From the NCBI RefSeq assembly GCF_039908635.1, contig NZ_CP150918.1, forward strand, positions 4,418,001-4,482,000: 64,000 nt of DNA. The letters run 5' to 3'. A model generated the notes under the pieces. It had not been told where the DNA came from, made no database searches, and was given only the letters and a program-made list of their open reading frames with translations. How positions within the stretch are numbered: position 1 is the first letter of the stretch; each line of letters opens with the position of its first letter. Below, piece after piece: positions 1 through 10,596 of the stretch. Made by a program: the position numbers and the translations under genes. The DNA comes from Pseudomonas purpurea (lineage in GTDB: Bacteria; Pseudomonadota; Gammaproteobacteria; Pseudomonadales; Pseudomonadaceae).

Positions 1-1434
1 ATCATTTCCATCGCCACCGCCTCGAAAAAAGCCGGCCAGAGCGTCGGCGTAGTCGGCGGCGACCTGAGCCTGCAAACCCTGATCGACAACCTCAAGGCCC
101 TGGATTTCGACGGCATGGGGTATGCCTTCCTGGTCAGCGCCGACGGCAAGATCCTGGTTCACCCGGACAAAGCGCTGGTGATGAAATCGCTGAGCGAGGC
201 CTACCCGCAGAACACCCCGCGTATCAATGGCGACGTCGCCGAAGTCGAAGTCGATGGCAAAACCCGCATCATCACCTTCACCGCGATCAAAGGCCTGCCA
301 TCGGTCAACTGGTACATCGGCCTGTCCGTGGACAAAGACACAGCCTTTTCCATGCTCAGCGATTTCCGCGCCTCCGCGATTATCGCCACCGTCATTGCCG
401 TGGCCATCATCATCGCCCTGCTGGGCATGTTGATCCGCATCCTGCTCCAGCCGCTGAACGTGATGACGCGCGCCATGCAGGACATCGCCGACGGTGAAGG
501 CGACCTGACCCGACGCCTGGCCATCCAGAACCAGGATGAATTCGGCATCCTCGGCAACGCGTTCAACCGTTTCGTGGAGCGCATCCACGGTTCGATCCGC
601 GAAGTGTCTTCGGCCACCGAGCACGTCAACGAAGTCGCCTTGCGGGTGGTGAGTGCGTCCAACTCCTCGATGCTCAACTCTGACGAGCAATCAAGCCGTA
701 CCAACAGCGTGGCCGCCGCGATCAATCAACTGGGGGCCGCCGCCCAGGAAATCGCCCGCAATGCCGCTCAGGCCTCCCATCAGGCCAGCGACGCCCGCAA
801 CCTGGCCGAAGACGGCCAGCAAGTGGTGGACCGCAGCATCAAAGCGATGAACCAGTTGTCGAGCATGCTCAGCGCGTCAAGTACCAACATTGAATCGCTG
901 AACAGCAAGACCGTGAACATCGGGCAGATTCTGGAAGTGATCACCAGCATCTCCCAGCAAACCAACCTGCTGGCACTCAACGCGGCGATTGAAGCGGCAC
1001 GAGCCGGTGAAGCCGGGCGCGGTTTCGCGGTGGTGGCTGATGAAGTGCGCAACCTGGCACACCGCACCCAGGAGTCGGCGCAGCAAGTACAAACGATGAT
1101 CGAGGAACTGCAAGTGGGTGCCCGCGAGTCGGTCAGCACCATGAGCGAAAGCCAGCGTCACAGTCAGGACAGCGTGGAAATCGCCAACCTGGCCGGCGAA
1201 CGCCTCAACAGCGTGACCTTGCGTATCGGTGAGATCGACGGCATGAACCAGTCGGTGGCCACCGCCACCGAGGAACAGACGTCCGTGGTGGAGTCGATCA
1301 ATATCGACATCACCGAGATCAACACGCTCAATCAGGAAGGGGTAGAGAACCTGCAATCGACACTGCGTGCCTGCTCCGACCTGGAACAGCAAGCTGCACG
1401 CCTGAAGCAGTTGGTAGGCAGTTTCCGAATCTAA
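1..1434 (+). CDS. Methyl-accepting chemotaxis protein, PctA/B/C-like (5' end missing)
   Basis: The reading frame is open from base 1, so the gene starts before the window; 477 codons are visible. In order: the distal part of a periplasmic dCache ligand-binding domain ([14 protein letters not shown], then [10 protein letters not shown]), one transmembrane helix near visible residues 123-147, a HAMP domain ([11 protein letters not shown]... [11 protein letters not shown]), and a long cytoplasmic signalling coiled coil whose conserved tip lies near residues 315-350 ([31 protein letters not shown]). It ends in [10 protein letters not shown]. Family knowledge: such inner-membrane receptors pass ligand binding to CheA/CheW, and the dCache type with this tail resembles the Pseudomonas amino-acid receptors PctA/PctB/PctC. 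The ligand cannot be told because most of the sensor pocket lies outside the window. Confidence 0.95.
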   Translation: MISIATASKKAGQSVGVVGGDLSLQTLIDNLKALDFDGMGYAFLVSADGKILVHPDKALVMKSLSEAYPQNTPRINGDVAEVEVDGKTRIITFTAIKGLPSVNWYIGLSVDKDTAFSMLSDFRASAIIATVIAVAIIIALLGMLIRILLQPLNVMTRAMQDIADGEGDLTRRLAIQNQDEFGILGNAFNRFVERIHGSIREVSSATEHVNEVALRVVSASNSSMLNSDEQSSRTNSVAAAINQLGAAAQEIARNAAQASHQASDARNLAEDGQQVVDRSIKAMNQLSSMLSASSTNIESLNSKTVNIGQILEVITSISQQTNLLALNAAIEAARAGEAGRGFAVVADEVRNLAHRTQESAQQVQTMIEELQVGARESVSTMSESQRHSQDSVEIANLAGERLNSVTLRIGEIDGMNQSVATATEEQTSVVESINIDITEINTLNQEGVENLQSTLRACSDLEQQAARLKQLVGSFRI

Positions 1435-1440
1435 CGCCCT

Positions 1441-1638
1441 TCAGGGCTTCTTTGCGGGTAATTCCGCGCCTACAGGCGTAGGTGCGGGCTTCTCCTGCAA
1501 TTGCTCCCAGAGTTCGGCAGCACCAGGAAAATCCGTGCCGTCCTCGGCACTCAGGTCATCCGGATCGTAACGACTCAGACAGCCCTCGCCCAGGGTTGCT
1601 GGCGCCTTGGAAGTCGCTTTGTCCAGTGGATCAGCCAT
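1441..1638 (-). CDS. Small conserved-looking hypothetical protein, 65 aa
   Basis: A 65-codon ORF convergent with the chemoreceptor, ending 6 bp from its stop. The ATG has a purine-rich GAGG/AGGGGAG stretch just upstream. The product is acidic and proline/alanine-rich, has no membrane segment or signal peptide, and contains a central ...RYDPDDLSAEDGTDFPGAAELWEQL... region. No family is recognised. Its position between two well-defined genes and its codon use (GC-rich third positions) suggest a real small gene. The supporting evidence is limited to an ORF with a plausible ribosome site. Confidence 0.55.
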   Translation of the reverse strand: MADPLDKATSKAPATLGEGCLSRYDPDDLSAEDGTDFPGAAELWEQLQEKPAPTPVGAELPAKKP

Positions 1639-1655
1639 CTCCCCTACCTCACTCT

Positions 1656-1699
1656 GAAAAAGGGCCTGAGGCGATTGAACGCTCAGGCCCTTGTTTTTT
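1656..1699. terminator. Bidirectional rho-independent terminator
   Basis: Perfect inverted repeat AAGGGCCTGAG (1660-1670) / CTCAGGCCCTT (1682-1692) with an 11-nt loop. An A-run precedes it (1657-1661) and a T-run follows it (1694-1699), so it can terminate on both strands. It lies just downstream of purU, which reads leftward, and upstream of the small 65-aa gene. Confidence 0.85.
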
Positions 1700-1717
1700 C
1701 AATCATCACGTCGGCGA

Positions 1718-2566
1718 TCAGAACACTACGGTTTTGTTGCCGTGGACCAGCACTCGGTCCTCAAGGTGATAACGCAGGCCACGGGCCAGCACCATCTTCT
1801 CGACGTCACGGCCGAAACGCACCATGTCTTCAATGCTGTCGCTGTGGCTGACGCGCACCACGTCCTGCTCGATGATCGGGCCGGCATCCAGCTCTTCGGT
1901 CACGTAGTGGCATGTAGCGCCGATCAGCTTCACGCCGCGCATCGACGCCTGGTGATACGGCTTGGCGCCAACGAACGACGGCAGGAAGCTGTGGTGAATG
2001 TTGATGACCTTGTGCGCGTACTCGGTGCACAACGCCGGCGGCAGAATCTGCATGTAACGGGCAAGCACGACCACTTCGGCATCGTGCTGCTTGACCAGGC
2101 GCGACACTTCGGCGAACGCCGGTTCTTTATCCTGAGGATTGACCGGCACGTGGTAGTAAGGAATGCCATGCCACTCGACCATGCTGCGCAGGTCGTCGTG
2201 GTTGGAAATCACGCAGGAAATCTCGCAGTCCAGCTCATCGCTGTGCCAGCGGTGCAGCAGGTCAGCCAGGCAGTGGGATTCACGGCTGGCCATCAACACC
2301 ACGCGCTTCTTCTGCTCGGTGTCGGTAATGCGCCAATCCATCGAGAACTCCTCGGCGATGGGCGCAAACGCCTCGCGAAAAGCCTCAATACCGAAAGGCA
2401 GCGAATCGGCACGAATTTCGTGACGCATGAAGAACCAGCCACTGAGATTGTCCGAGTGATGGCTCGCTTCAGTGATCCAGCCGTTATGTGACGCCAGAAA
2501 GTTACTGACTTTAGCAACGATGCCGACGCGGTCCGGGCAAGCAATCACTAGCCGAAAAGTGCGCAT
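1718..2566 (-). CDS. purU: Formyltetrahydrofolate deformylase
   Basis: 282 aa. Hydrolyses 10-formyl-tetrahydrofolate to formate and tetrahydrofolate, balancing the one-carbon pool for purine and glycine metabolism; cytosolic. An N-terminal ACT domain (residues about 1-85, CPDRVGIVAKVSNFLASHN) is followed by a formyltransferase-type catalytic domain with the INIHHSFLPSFVGA motif near residue 190 and ELDAGPIIEQ near 229, which supply the family's Asn/His/Asp catalytic residues. The frame is open further upstream, but the ATG at 2566 gives the usual family length (about 280) and has a GGAG upstream; the longer version would add 28 residues without family resemblance. Transcribed leftward towards the terminator at 1656-1699. 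Confidence 0.95.
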   Translation of the reverse strand: MRTFRLVIACPDRVGIVAKVSNFLASHNGWITEASHHSDNLSGWFFMRHEIRADSLPFGIEAFREAFAPIAEEFSMDWRITDTEQKKRVVLMASRESHCLADLLHRWHSDELDCEISCVISNHDDLRSMVEWHGIPYYHVPVNPQDKEPAFAEVSRLVKQHDAEVVVLARYMQILPPALCTEYAHKVINIHHSFLPSFVGAKPYHQASMRGVKLIGATCHYVTEELDAGPIIEQDVVRVSHSDSIEDMVRFGRDVEKMVLARGLRYHLEDRVLVHGNKTVVF

Positions 2567-2839
2567 GAGGGGAAAACTCCAGAACTTCGCAAAGGCCGCT
2601 ATTCTAGCGATTGTGCGGCAAACCTGCAGTACTCCTGACGCTTGGGTCACAGGATGAACTCGCCATGGAATGCAGAGGCCGCTCGGGCGCGTTACGCGAC
2701 AGCGTCGAGATCGCTGTTTGGTTCATTACACAAGCACGCAATTGTGAATATCTGTGTTGACTACATCACCTTATTTAACTGCACACCCGCTTTTTGCGCT
2801 AACCACACTAATTAAATTAAATAAAAGCCCGTCTAAATG

Positions 2840-2868
2840 TTTACTTGATGAAACTGTCTGACTATTAT
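2840..2868 (+). promoter_or_regulatory. Putative sigma-70 promoter of mvaT
   Basis: TTTACT (2840-2845), 17-bp spacer, TATTAT (2863-2868), about 47 bp before the mvaT start codon. It lies in a clearly AT-rich stretch (about 2700-2880, with runs such as ACTAATTAAATTAAAT). Such AT-rich DNA is the preferred target of MvaT itself, so autoregulation is plausible but inferred. Confidence 0.6.
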
Positions 2869-2915
2869 TGCCGCACTGTAACCTGTCATCCAGCGCCCAA
2901 CATAAGGTAGTCCTC

Positions 2916-3290
2916 ATGTCCCTGATCAACGAATACCGCGCCACAGAAGAAGCTATCAAAGAGCTGCAAGCCCGTTTGAAGAACCTGTCCCAAGACGACA
3001 AACTGCAAACCGAGCTGGAATTCGAAGGCAAACTGCGCACCCTGATGGGCGAGTACTCCAAGTCCCTGCGCGACATCATCGCGCTGCTGGATCCAGAATC
3101 GAAAGTTAAAGCACCACGCGGCGCTGTGAAAACTACCGGCACCAAACGTGCTCGCAAGGTTAAACAATACAAAAACCCGCACAACGGCGAAGTCATCGAA
3201 ACCAAAGGTGGCAACCACAAGACGCTGAAAGAGTGGAAAGCCAAGTGGGGCGGCGACGTGGTTGAAGGCTGGGCTACCCTGCTGGGCTAA
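2916..3290 (+). CDS. mvaT: H-NS-family xenogeneic silencer MvaT
   Basis: 124 aa, the usual length of Pseudomonas MvaT. An N-terminal coiled coil (residues about 1-55, EYRATEEAIKELQARLKNL) mediates dimer and filament formation. A basic linker (KTTGTKRARKVKQYKNP) leads to the C-terminal AT-rich-DNA binding domain (KGGNHKTLKEWKAKWGGD), whose GGN loop is the minor-groove-inserting part of the family. MvaT binds AT-rich, often acquired, DNA and silences it. Start chosen at 2916, behind AAGGTAG at 6-bp spacing; an upstream in-frame extension lacks family similarity. A promoter and a strong terminator flank it, so it is monocistronic. The AT-rich stretches beside the toxin genes in this window are natural candidate targets (inference). 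Confidence 0.95.
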   Translation: MSLINEYRATEEAIKELQARLKNLSQDDKLQTELEFEGKLRTLMGEYSKSLRDIIALLDPESKVKAPRGAVKTTGTKRARKVKQYKNPHNGEVIETKGGNHKTLKEWKAKWGGDVVEGWATLLG

Positions 3291-3326
3291 GCCGCAACCT
3301 GTGATCGCAGCACACGCTGCGGTCAC

Positions 3327-3358
3327 CAAAAAACGCCAGCATTCGCTGGCGTTTTTTT
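3327..3358. terminator. Bidirectional rho-independent terminator after mvaT
   Basis: Stem ACGCCAGC (3333-3340), loop ATTC, GCTGGCGT (3345-3352), preceded by six A and followed by a run of T. It serves mvaT and, from the other side, sbcB. Confidence 0.9.
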
Positions 3359-3392
3359 ATGCCTGTGATTCGGGTGTTAGCACAGGTAGTTT

Positions 3393-4820
3393 TTAAAGAC
3401 TCAAACGTTTGCGTAAAGATTGCGCATAGTCTTGCCACTCGTCCAGTACCAGTCGCTGAATCGATGAAGCACTAAGCGAGCACTCTGCCAGCGCCTCATT
3501 AAAAGAACTCAAGGTATTCGGGGCGCCCAGTTCAGCCTCAGACAAACGCTGCCGACAAAATAATTGCCAGCGTTCTTGCTCCTCGCCACTCAACGTATCG
3601 GGAAAGTTACGGGCGCGATAACGAAATAATAATTCCGGCAAACGCTCGTCATCGAACGGCCACTGCTCTTGTGCTAATTGCATCGGCTCCGCGGTCCTGA
3701 CGCGTTCGCATAAACGGCGATCCCGGTCACCTAGAAAACCGTCGTATAACTGTTGTTCAGGGTCCAGACTTGCCGCGAAGTCATCACTGGCATAAATCGC
3801 CTGAAGTTTATGCCCCCACACTTCTTGTGCGTCAGTTAGCCGCAGCGCCCGTGCCTGATACTCGGCCATGTCCAACTGCAAACGTTGCTGATCTTCGGCA
3901 CGCAACACCGACAACGGTGCTACCACCGGGCAACGATTGACGTGAATGAGTTTGAGCGGCACCGGCAGTTCGCCGTCGGCCAGGTCGTCACGGCGGGTAT
4001 ACAACCGCTGGCGCAAGGTCTCGGCGTCCTGATCGAGCAGGCCCTGGGGATCGAGGTGCAGGTCGCAGACAATCAGCGCATTGCGGTTACGCGGGTGCCA
4101 CGCCAGCGGCAGAACCACGCCGACATAATGCCGGGCCGCCGAGAAGCGACCGGAGATGTGCACCATCGGTTGCAACAACCGAACCTGGTCCATCACCCGC
4201 TGCTTGCTGCGCAACTGGAACAACCAGTCATAGAGCTTGGGTTGTTTCTCACGAATCAGGCGCGCCAGGGCGATGGTCGCACGCACATCGGACAAGGCCT
4301 CGTGGGCATGACCATGGTCGATGCCGTTGGCCGCCGTCAGGCGTTCGAGTTTCAGCGTGACGCGACCGTCCTCCTCGGGCCAGACAATGCCGTCCGGGCG
4401 CAACGCATACGCGGCGCGCACCACATCGATCAAGTCCCAGCGACTGTTACCGCCCTGCCATTCGCGGGCGTAAGGGTCGAAGAAGTTTCGATAGAGGCTG
4501 TAGCGGGTCATCTCATCATCGAAGCGCAGGGTGTTGTAACCGGCGCCACAGGTGCCGGGGGCGGCCAGTTGCGCATGCACCCGAGTCATGAAGTCGGCTT
4601 CGCTCAAGCCCTGCTCGGCGAGGCGGCTCGGGGTGATGCCAGTGATCATGCATGCCACGGGGTGGGGCAGGATGTCGTCGCTGGGCTGGCAATAGAGATT
4701 GACCGGCGCGTCTATCTCATTGAGATCGAAATCGGTGCGAATCCCCGCCACCTGCAAGGGGCGGTCGCAGCGCGGGTTGATCCCAGTGGTTTCATAGTCG
4801 TACCAGAAGATGGAGGTCAC
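3393..4820 (-). CDS. sbcB: Exodeoxyribonuclease I
   Basis: 475 aa, the same length as E. coli ExoI. Degrades single-stranded DNA 3' to 5' and acts in mismatch repair and in limiting RecF-pathway recombination. The N-terminal DnaQ/DEDDh exonuclease fold shows the first metal ligands D8 and E10 in FWYDYETTG. NTLRFDDEMTRYSLYRNFFDPY corresponds to the second Asp motif and HEALSDVRATIALARL to the third motif with the catalytic His/Asp. The SH3-like and helical C-terminal regions follow and end in QDYAQSLRKRLSL. It stands alone on the minus strand between convergent mvaT and a divergent operon starting at 5006. Confidence 0.97.
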   Translation of the reverse strand: MTSIFWYDYETTGINPRCDRPLQVAGIRTDFDLNEIDAPVNLYCQPSDDILPHPVACMITGITPSRLAEQGLSEADFMTRVHAQLAAPGTCGAGYNTLRFDDEMTRYSLYRNFFDPYAREWQGGNSRWDLIDVVRAAYALRPDGIVWPEEDGRVTLKLERLTAANGIDHGHAHEALSDVRATIALARLIREKQPKLYDWLFQLRSKQRVMDQVRLLQPMVHISGRFSAARHYVGVVLPLAWHPRNRNALIVCDLHLDPQGLLDQDAETLRQRLYTRRDDLADGELPVPLKLIHVNRCPVVAPLSVLRAEDQQRLQLDMAEYQARALRLTDAQEVWGHKLQAIYASDDFAASLDPEQQLYDGFLGDRDRRLCERVRTAEPMQLAQEQWPFDDERLPELLFRYRARNFPDTLSGEEQERWQLFCRQRLSEAELGAPNTLSSFNEALAECSLSASSIQRLVLDEWQDYAQSLRKRLSL

Positions 4821-5005
4821 GGGCTGTTCCTGAACTGAAGACCGGCGAAGTCTAGGCGCTCACTACCCGCGTCGACCAGCATTCTTGCCATTCAAACATT
4901 TTCCGGCTGCTACCTTGTCATACATAGTTATGTCGTTCGTTCCCGCAAGGCTGCTAGCATCGAGCGGGTATTGAATCCCGTTCCGGCCACATCATCAGGT
5001 TGCCC

Positions 5006-5731
5006 ATGTTCGAGACCCCAGCACTGCCACGGACTGCACCGCTGCACCCGCCACTGGACACCGGGTACAAGGTCGAAACGCCTGAAGGTGTCGACCTGCC
5101 CCTGCGACCGGCCGGGCTGATGCCGCGTGCATTGGCGTTTTCGATCGACCTGGCGTTTCGCGGGCTGATCCTCGGCCTGCTGTTTATTGCCCTGGTGTCT
5201 CTCGGTGAACTGGGGCTGGGCCTGGGCTCGATTCTGCTGTTGGTGGTCAGTTGGTTGTACATGGTGCTGTTCGAGGTGCTCAACCAGGGCCGCTCACCCG
5301 GCAAGCAGATCATGGGATTGCGCGTCGTACGGGATGACGGCACGCCCATCGACTGGGGACCTTCGCTGACCCGCAACCTGCTGCGGTTTGTCGACATGCT
5401 GCCCTTCGGTTACTTCTTCGGCGCCCTCAGTTGCCTGCAACACCCGACCTTCAAGCGACTCGGCGACCTGGCTGCCGGCACTCTGGTGATCTACCGCGAG
5501 CAACCGCTCACCCGGCCCAAACTGCCTGCGGCACAGGCGCGGCATGCCCCGTTTGCCCTCAGCCTGATAGAGCAGCGCGCCATCCTCGGTTTTGCCGAAC
5601 GCCAAAGTGAACTGTCCGCCGACCGTGTCAGCGAACTGGCCGCCCTCCTCGCCGGGCCGCTAAAGGTGCCGGCCGCCCAGGCGGTCACAGAACTCAACGG
5701 CATCGCCCGTGGCTTGCTGGGGCCGACATGA
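5006..5731 (+). CDS. RDD-family membrane protein
   Basis: 241 aa, first gene of a six-gene operon. The RDD domain (residues about 35-165) carries the eponymous Arg (PRALAFSIDLAFRG) and Asp/Asp features, the GRSPGKQIMGLRVV motif and RRLGDL-like FKRLGDLAAGTLVIY. Two to three hydrophobic segments predict an inner-membrane location. The C-terminal 70 residues are soluble and helical. The ATG at 5006 is preceded by AGGT; an in-frame TTG lies two codons upstream at 5000. Its stop overlaps the next start (ATGA). RDD proteins are of unsettled function; linkage to SpoIIM, DUF4129, MoxR and DUF58 genes is a recurrent arrangement. Confidence 0.9.
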   Translation: MFETPALPRTAPLHPPLDTGYKVETPEGVDLPLRPAGLMPRALAFSIDLAFRGLILGLLFIALVSLGELGLGLGSILLLVVSWLYMVLFEVLNQGRSPGKQIMGLRVVRDDGTPIDWGPSLTRNLLRFVDMLPFGYFFGALSCLQHPTFKRLGDLAAGTLVIYREQPLTRPKLPAAQARHAPFALSLIEQRAILGFAERQSELSADRVSELAALLAGPLKVPAAQAVTELNGIARGLLGPT

Positions 5732-6708
5732 AGCAAAGCCTCTTCGAAGCCCGTCATCACACCGAGTGGGAGCAATTCTCCCAATGCTTGCAGCGGCTTG
5801 AACGTGGCAAGGCTCGCACCACCGAAGACACCGACTTCCCCAAGGACTACCGTCGCATCTGCCAGCATCTGGCACTGGCCCAAGCTCGCGGCTACAGCAG
5901 TTTCCTGATCGACCCGCTGCAACAACTCGTACTCCGGGGCCACCAGCAACTCTATCGGCATCGCACCCGACTCGGCGCCAGCCTGCTGGGCTTCATCCTC
6001 GCCGGTTTCCCCCGGCTGGTGCGTGAGCAATGGCGATGTGTACTGCTGGCCAGCCTGGTGTTCCTTGGCAGCCTGCTGGGTATCGGATTGCTGGTCTATC
6101 TGTTTCCGCCACTGATTTACAGCCTGATGCCGGAGGAACAGGTGAGTGCCATCCAAAACCTCTACGACCCCGCCACCGGGCAAATGGGGCGCACGACCGA
6201 ACAGGCGTCCAGCCAGAACTGGCTGATGTTCGGCTACTACATCATGCACAACATCACGATTGCCTTTCAGACCTTCGCCAGTGGCCTGCTCTTTGGTCTG
6301 GGCAGCGTGTTTTTCCTGCTATTCAACGGCCTGATGATTGGCGCCGTCGCCGGTCACCTGACGCACATGGGTTTCGGGCAAAGCTTCTGGTCATTCGTCA
6401 TTGGCCATGGCGCGTTCGAACTCAGCGCCATCGTGCTCGCCGGGGCGGCCGGGTTGAAACTGGGGTGGGCGCTGATTGCACCGGGGCGCCTTTCACGGGG
6501 CGAAGCCCTGCAACTGGCCGCCCGCACAAGCGTGCAACTGATTGCCGGGGTGATGCTGTTTCTGCTGATCGCGGCGTTCATCGAAGCCTACTGGTCATCC
6601 CTGGCCGGGCCCTCACCGCAGACCAAATACCGGGTCGGCGCCGGGCTATGGTTGTTGGTCGCCGCTTACCTGACCCTGGCCGGACGAACGCCCCATGCGC
6701 CTGAGTGA
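5728..6708 (+). CDS. Stage II sporulation protein M-like (DUF95) membrane protein
   Basis: 326 aa. A soluble N-terminal helical region (residues 1-95) precedes about six transmembrane segments (near 105-132, 170-195, 198-220, 228-255, 270-290, 300-318). GLLFGLGSVFFLLFNGLMIGAVAG and FVIGHGAFELSAIVLAGAAGL are the conserved SpoIIM/COG1300 signatures; the GHGAFEL motif is diagnostic. In non-sporulating bacteria this family is linked to the RDD/MoxR operon and its function is unknown. It overlaps the RDD gene by 4 bp and the next gene by 14 bp, indicating translational coupling. Confidence 0.92.
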   Translation: MKQSLFEARHHTEWEQFSQCLQRLERGKARTTEDTDFPKDYRRICQHLALAQARGYSSFLIDPLQQLVLRGHQQLYRHRTRLGASLLGFILAGFPRLVREQWRCVLLASLVFLGSLLGIGLLVYLFPPLIYSLMPEEQVSAIQNLYDPATGQMGRTTEQASSQNWLMFGYYIMHNITIAFQTFASGLLFGLGSVFFLLFNGLMIGAVAGHLTHMGFGQSFWSFVIGHGAFELSAIVLAGAAGLKLGWALIAPGRLSRGEALQLAARTSVQLIAGVMLFLLIAAFIEAYWSSLAGPSPQTKYRVGAGLWLLVAAYLTLAGRTPHAPE

Positions 6709-8224
6709 TGCCAGCGTCGTTATCCGTCCACGTACGCCCTGGGAAGCCATGGACCTGGGGGTGTTGTTGAGCCAGCAACATCGCCGGTTGCTGATGATCA
6801 GCTGGGCCGTTGTCACCCTGCCGGTGTTCGGCCTGTTGAGCCTGTTGCTGTGGGACTCACCGTCTCTGGCCCTGCTGATTTTCTGGTGGCTGAAACCGGC
6901 GTTCGAACGGCTGCCGCTGTACATCCTCTCAACCGCCCTGTTCGATGAAACACCCAGCCTGAAACAGGCGCTTCGCCAATGGCCACGCCTGCTCAAACCG
7001 CAACTGCTGGCGAGCCTGACCTGGCGCCGGTTCAGCCTCAGCCGCAGCTTCGTGATGCCCGTGATGCAACTGGAGGGCCTGGGCGGACAGGCACGGCAAC
7101 AACGTTTGCGGGTGCTGCAACAGCACAACACCAGCGCCGCCCGCTGGCTGACGGTGATCGGCGTACACCTGGAAAGCGCGTTGTGGATCGGCTTGATGAC
7201 GCTGTTCTACTTGATGTTGCCGCTACAGATCGAATTCGAGTGGGACTGGCAGACGCTGATCGCCGCGTCCGAGCAGGACTGGTTGTGGCTGGAGCACCTG
7301 AGCAACGCCTTTTACGCGCTGGTGCTGATCGTCTGGGAACCGATTTACGTCGCCTGCGGTTTCAGCCTCTACCTGAACCGGCGCACCGTACTGGAAGCCT
7401 GGGACATCGAACTGGTGTTCCGCCGATTACGCCAACGGCTCAGCAACGTTGCCGTCACTCTGCTGCTGGGCACCTTGTTGCTGATAACCGGCGCCCAGCC
7501 ACTCTGGGCCGACGAGCCTCCCGCATCACCCGACAGCCCGCGCCTGCTGACACAGCCGCTGACCAGCCAGGCGTCACAAGACAGCATCAACGTCATTCTC
7601 GACGCCCCGCCCTTCAAGAACACGCAAACCGTTACCCGCTATCGCTTCGGCGAGAATCAGCCCGAAGCGTCAGGCGATGAAAAGACACCAGACTGGTTGA
7701 AACGCCTCTTTGACTGGCTCGACAGTCACACGTTGAGCCACATCACCAAAGTGCTGGAGATTCTGCTCTGGGCCAGCGTGATCAGCGCCGCAGCGTGGCT
7801 GATCTGGCGTTATCGCGATGGGGTACAGGCCTTTGTCGGTCGACGACCACCCGCCCGACGCGCACCATCACCTACGCTGGCCACACGAACTGATCCCGAC
7901 ATCGAAACCTTGCCCGATGACGTGGCCGCCCATGCTGAACGCCTCTGGCAGACCCAGCCTCGGGAGGCGCTCGGATTGCTGTATCGCGCACTGCTCAGCC
8001 GCGTGCAGCATGACTTCGCCCTCCCCCTCGGCCCTGCCGACACCGAAGGCCAGGTGCTGGAGCGGATCAGGCAATTGCAGCAACCCGCCCTGCTGACCTT
8101 CAGCACCGAGCTGACCCGACACTGGCAAAACATGGCCTACGGGCATCGCTTGCCACCGCCCCTTCTGCAACAGCAGCTCTGCCAGGGTTGGCGCGATGTG
8201 TTCGGTCCGGGAGCGGTGCATTGA
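6695..8224 (+). CDS. DUF4129-domain transmembrane protein
   Basis: 509 aa. The N-terminal half has several hydrophobic stretches (near residues 28-70, 150-180, 195-215, 245-270), the middle is a proline-rich extracytoplasmic-type loop (about 275-340), and another transmembrane helix (VLEILLWASVISAAAWLIWRY) lies near 350-370. A C-terminal cytosolic DUF4129 region shows AERLWQTQPREALGLLYRALLSRVQHD and the terminal FSTELTRHWQNMAYG. DUF4129 is typical of transglutaminase-linked and MoxR-linked operons; its role is not defined. Start at 6695 overlaps the SpoIIM gene by 14 bp, and the stop overlaps the next gene's TTG start. Confidence 0.85.
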   Translation: MRLSDASVVIRPRTPWEAMDLGVLLSQQHRRLLMISWAVVTLPVFGLLSLLLWDSPSLALLIFWWLKPAFERLPLYILSTALFDETPSLKQALRQWPRLLKPQLLASLTWRRFSLSRSFVMPVMQLEGLGGQARQQRLRVLQQHNTSAARWLTVIGVHLESALWIGLMTLFYLMLPLQIEFEWDWQTLIAASEQDWLWLEHLSNAFYALVLIVWEPIYVACGFSLYLNRRTVLEAWDIELVFRRLRQRLSNVAVTLLLGTLLLITGAQPLWADEPPASPDSPRLLTQPLTSQASQDSINVILDAPPFKNTQTVTRYRFGENQPEASGDEKTPDWLKRLFDWLDSHTLSHITKVLEILLWASVISAAAWLIWRYRDGVQAFVGRRPPARRAPSPTLATRTDPDIETLPDDVAAHAERLWQTQPREALGLLYRALLSRVQHDFALPLGPADTEGQVLERIRQLQQPALLTFSTELTRHWQNMAYGHRLPPPLLQQQLCQGWRDVFGPGAVH

Positions 8225-9380
8225 ACCGGCGCCTGTGGTGGCTGCTCGGCGTGCCGGTTATCGGTTTGCTGGCCGCCCTGGGCCTGTCCGTGTATTTCAA
8301 TGCCACGCCTTATCAGGAGGTTATCGATTACGGCCCCTCACCCGAAGCTCGGGCCAATCCGTACCTGGCGGCCGAGCACTTCCTGCGCAAACAGGGGCTG
8401 AATGTCAGCCACGCCAACAACCTGAGCATTCTGGCGACCCTGGAGCCGAACGGGCACAGCCTGTTGCTGCTGGGCGAACGTTCGAACATAACCCCACGCC
8501 AGGCCGATCAGGTGCTGAACTGGGCGCGGGCCGGCGGCCGGGTGCTGATGGTTGCCGAGGCGCTCTGGGATGAAAGAACCGCCAGCAGCGGCGACCTGTT
8601 GCTCGACCGGGTGCAACTGCACCAATCCTTGAGCAAAGACCTGAAAGAACCGCCACCCGACATCGGCGAAGACCCATACCCCAACCTCACCAAACTGTAT
8701 CTGGAAGACGAAGACGCCCCGGCCTACGCCAGCTTCGACACCGAGTTCCACCTTGAAGACCCGAACAACCTCGCTGACTCCTGGGCCAACAGCGCCCTGG
8801 CCACGCACCTGATGCAACTGAGTTACGGCCAGGGTTCGATCACCGTGGTCACCGATGCAGACCTCTGGAAAACCCCGAACATCGGGCGCTACGACAACGC
8901 CTGGTTGCTCTGGTACTTGTATTCGGGCACCGACGTGACGCTGGTCTTCAATATGGATCACGATGACCTGCTGACTTTGTTGCTGCGCTATTTCCCGCAG
9001 GCGCTGGTGGCGCTGGCCGCATTGATTGGCCTGTGGATCTGGCACGTGGCGTTGCGTCACGGCCCTCTGCAGGCACCACCTCCCAAGGCACGTCGGCAAC
9101 TTCAGGAACATGTGCGGGCCAGTGCCGACTTTCTGCTGCGGCGCAACGGGCAGGAGCGTCTGTTGCAAGCGTTGCAGCAAGACCTTCTGCGTCGGGCGCG
9201 GCACCGTCACCCAGGCTTCGAACACCTTGGCGTTACCGAACAATGGCAGGTGCTCGCACGCCTGACCCGCCAACCCACCCGCACCATCAGCCAGGCCCTC
9301 AGCCCACGGCCAAAACAGCGGCTGTCCAGCGCTGACTTCGCCCGTCAGGTCGCCCACCTGCAAACCCTCAGGAATGCCTT

Positions 9381-9384
<4 letters not shown>
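8221..9384 (+). CDS. DUF4350-domain membrane protein
   Basis: 387 aa. The start is read as TTG at 8221, overlapping the previous stop (TTGA); this gives a clean N-terminal signal-anchor (NRRLWWLLGVPVIGLLAALG), and no better ATG or GTG is in frame. The DUF4350 region (residues about 35-230) contains NPYLAAEHFLRKQGLNV, HSLLLLGERSNITPRQ and ARAGGRVLMVAE, resembling a class-I glutamine-amidotransferase-like fold. A transmembrane helix near 265-283 (ALVALAALIGLWIWHVAL) leads to a cytosolic basic tail. It is found beside MoxR and DUF58 genes in many proteobacteria; its function is unknown. Confidence 0.85.
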
Positions 9385-10382
<998 letters not shown>

Positions 10383-10410
10383 GTATCGCGATGTCGATGA
10401 CACCTAACCC

Positions 10411-10543
10411 TGTGGCGAGGGAGCTTGCTCCCGCTCGGCTGCGCAGCAGTCGTAAAACAGGTAGACGCGTTTTACCTGACATTACACGTTGGCGGTTTTT
10501 GGGGCTGCTGCGCAACCCAGCGGGAGCAAGCTCCCTCGCCACA
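10411..10543. repeat. Pair of inverted REP elements (BIME-like)
   Basis: Two REP units in head-to-head orientation: 10411-10452 (TGTGGCGAGGGAGCTTGCTC start) and 10502-10543, its near-perfect reverse complement. Each contains the GGGAGC-TTGC-TCCC palindrome and a GGCTGCGCAGC segment. It lies between moxR and the DUF58 gene inside the operon. Such elements affect mRNA stability and gyrase or IHF binding and are mobilised by REP-associated transposases, none of which is seen here. Confidence 0.85.
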
Positions 10544-10596
10544 ACTCGTATGCCTTGCAAACAGGTCGGTGGCCCTATGACAAGGACCCTCACCCC

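Noticed and set aside
2771..3329. Two leftward ORFs (157 and 147 codons) opposite mvaT
   Set aside because: They cover mvaT and its promoter on the other strand; no similarity or start signal.
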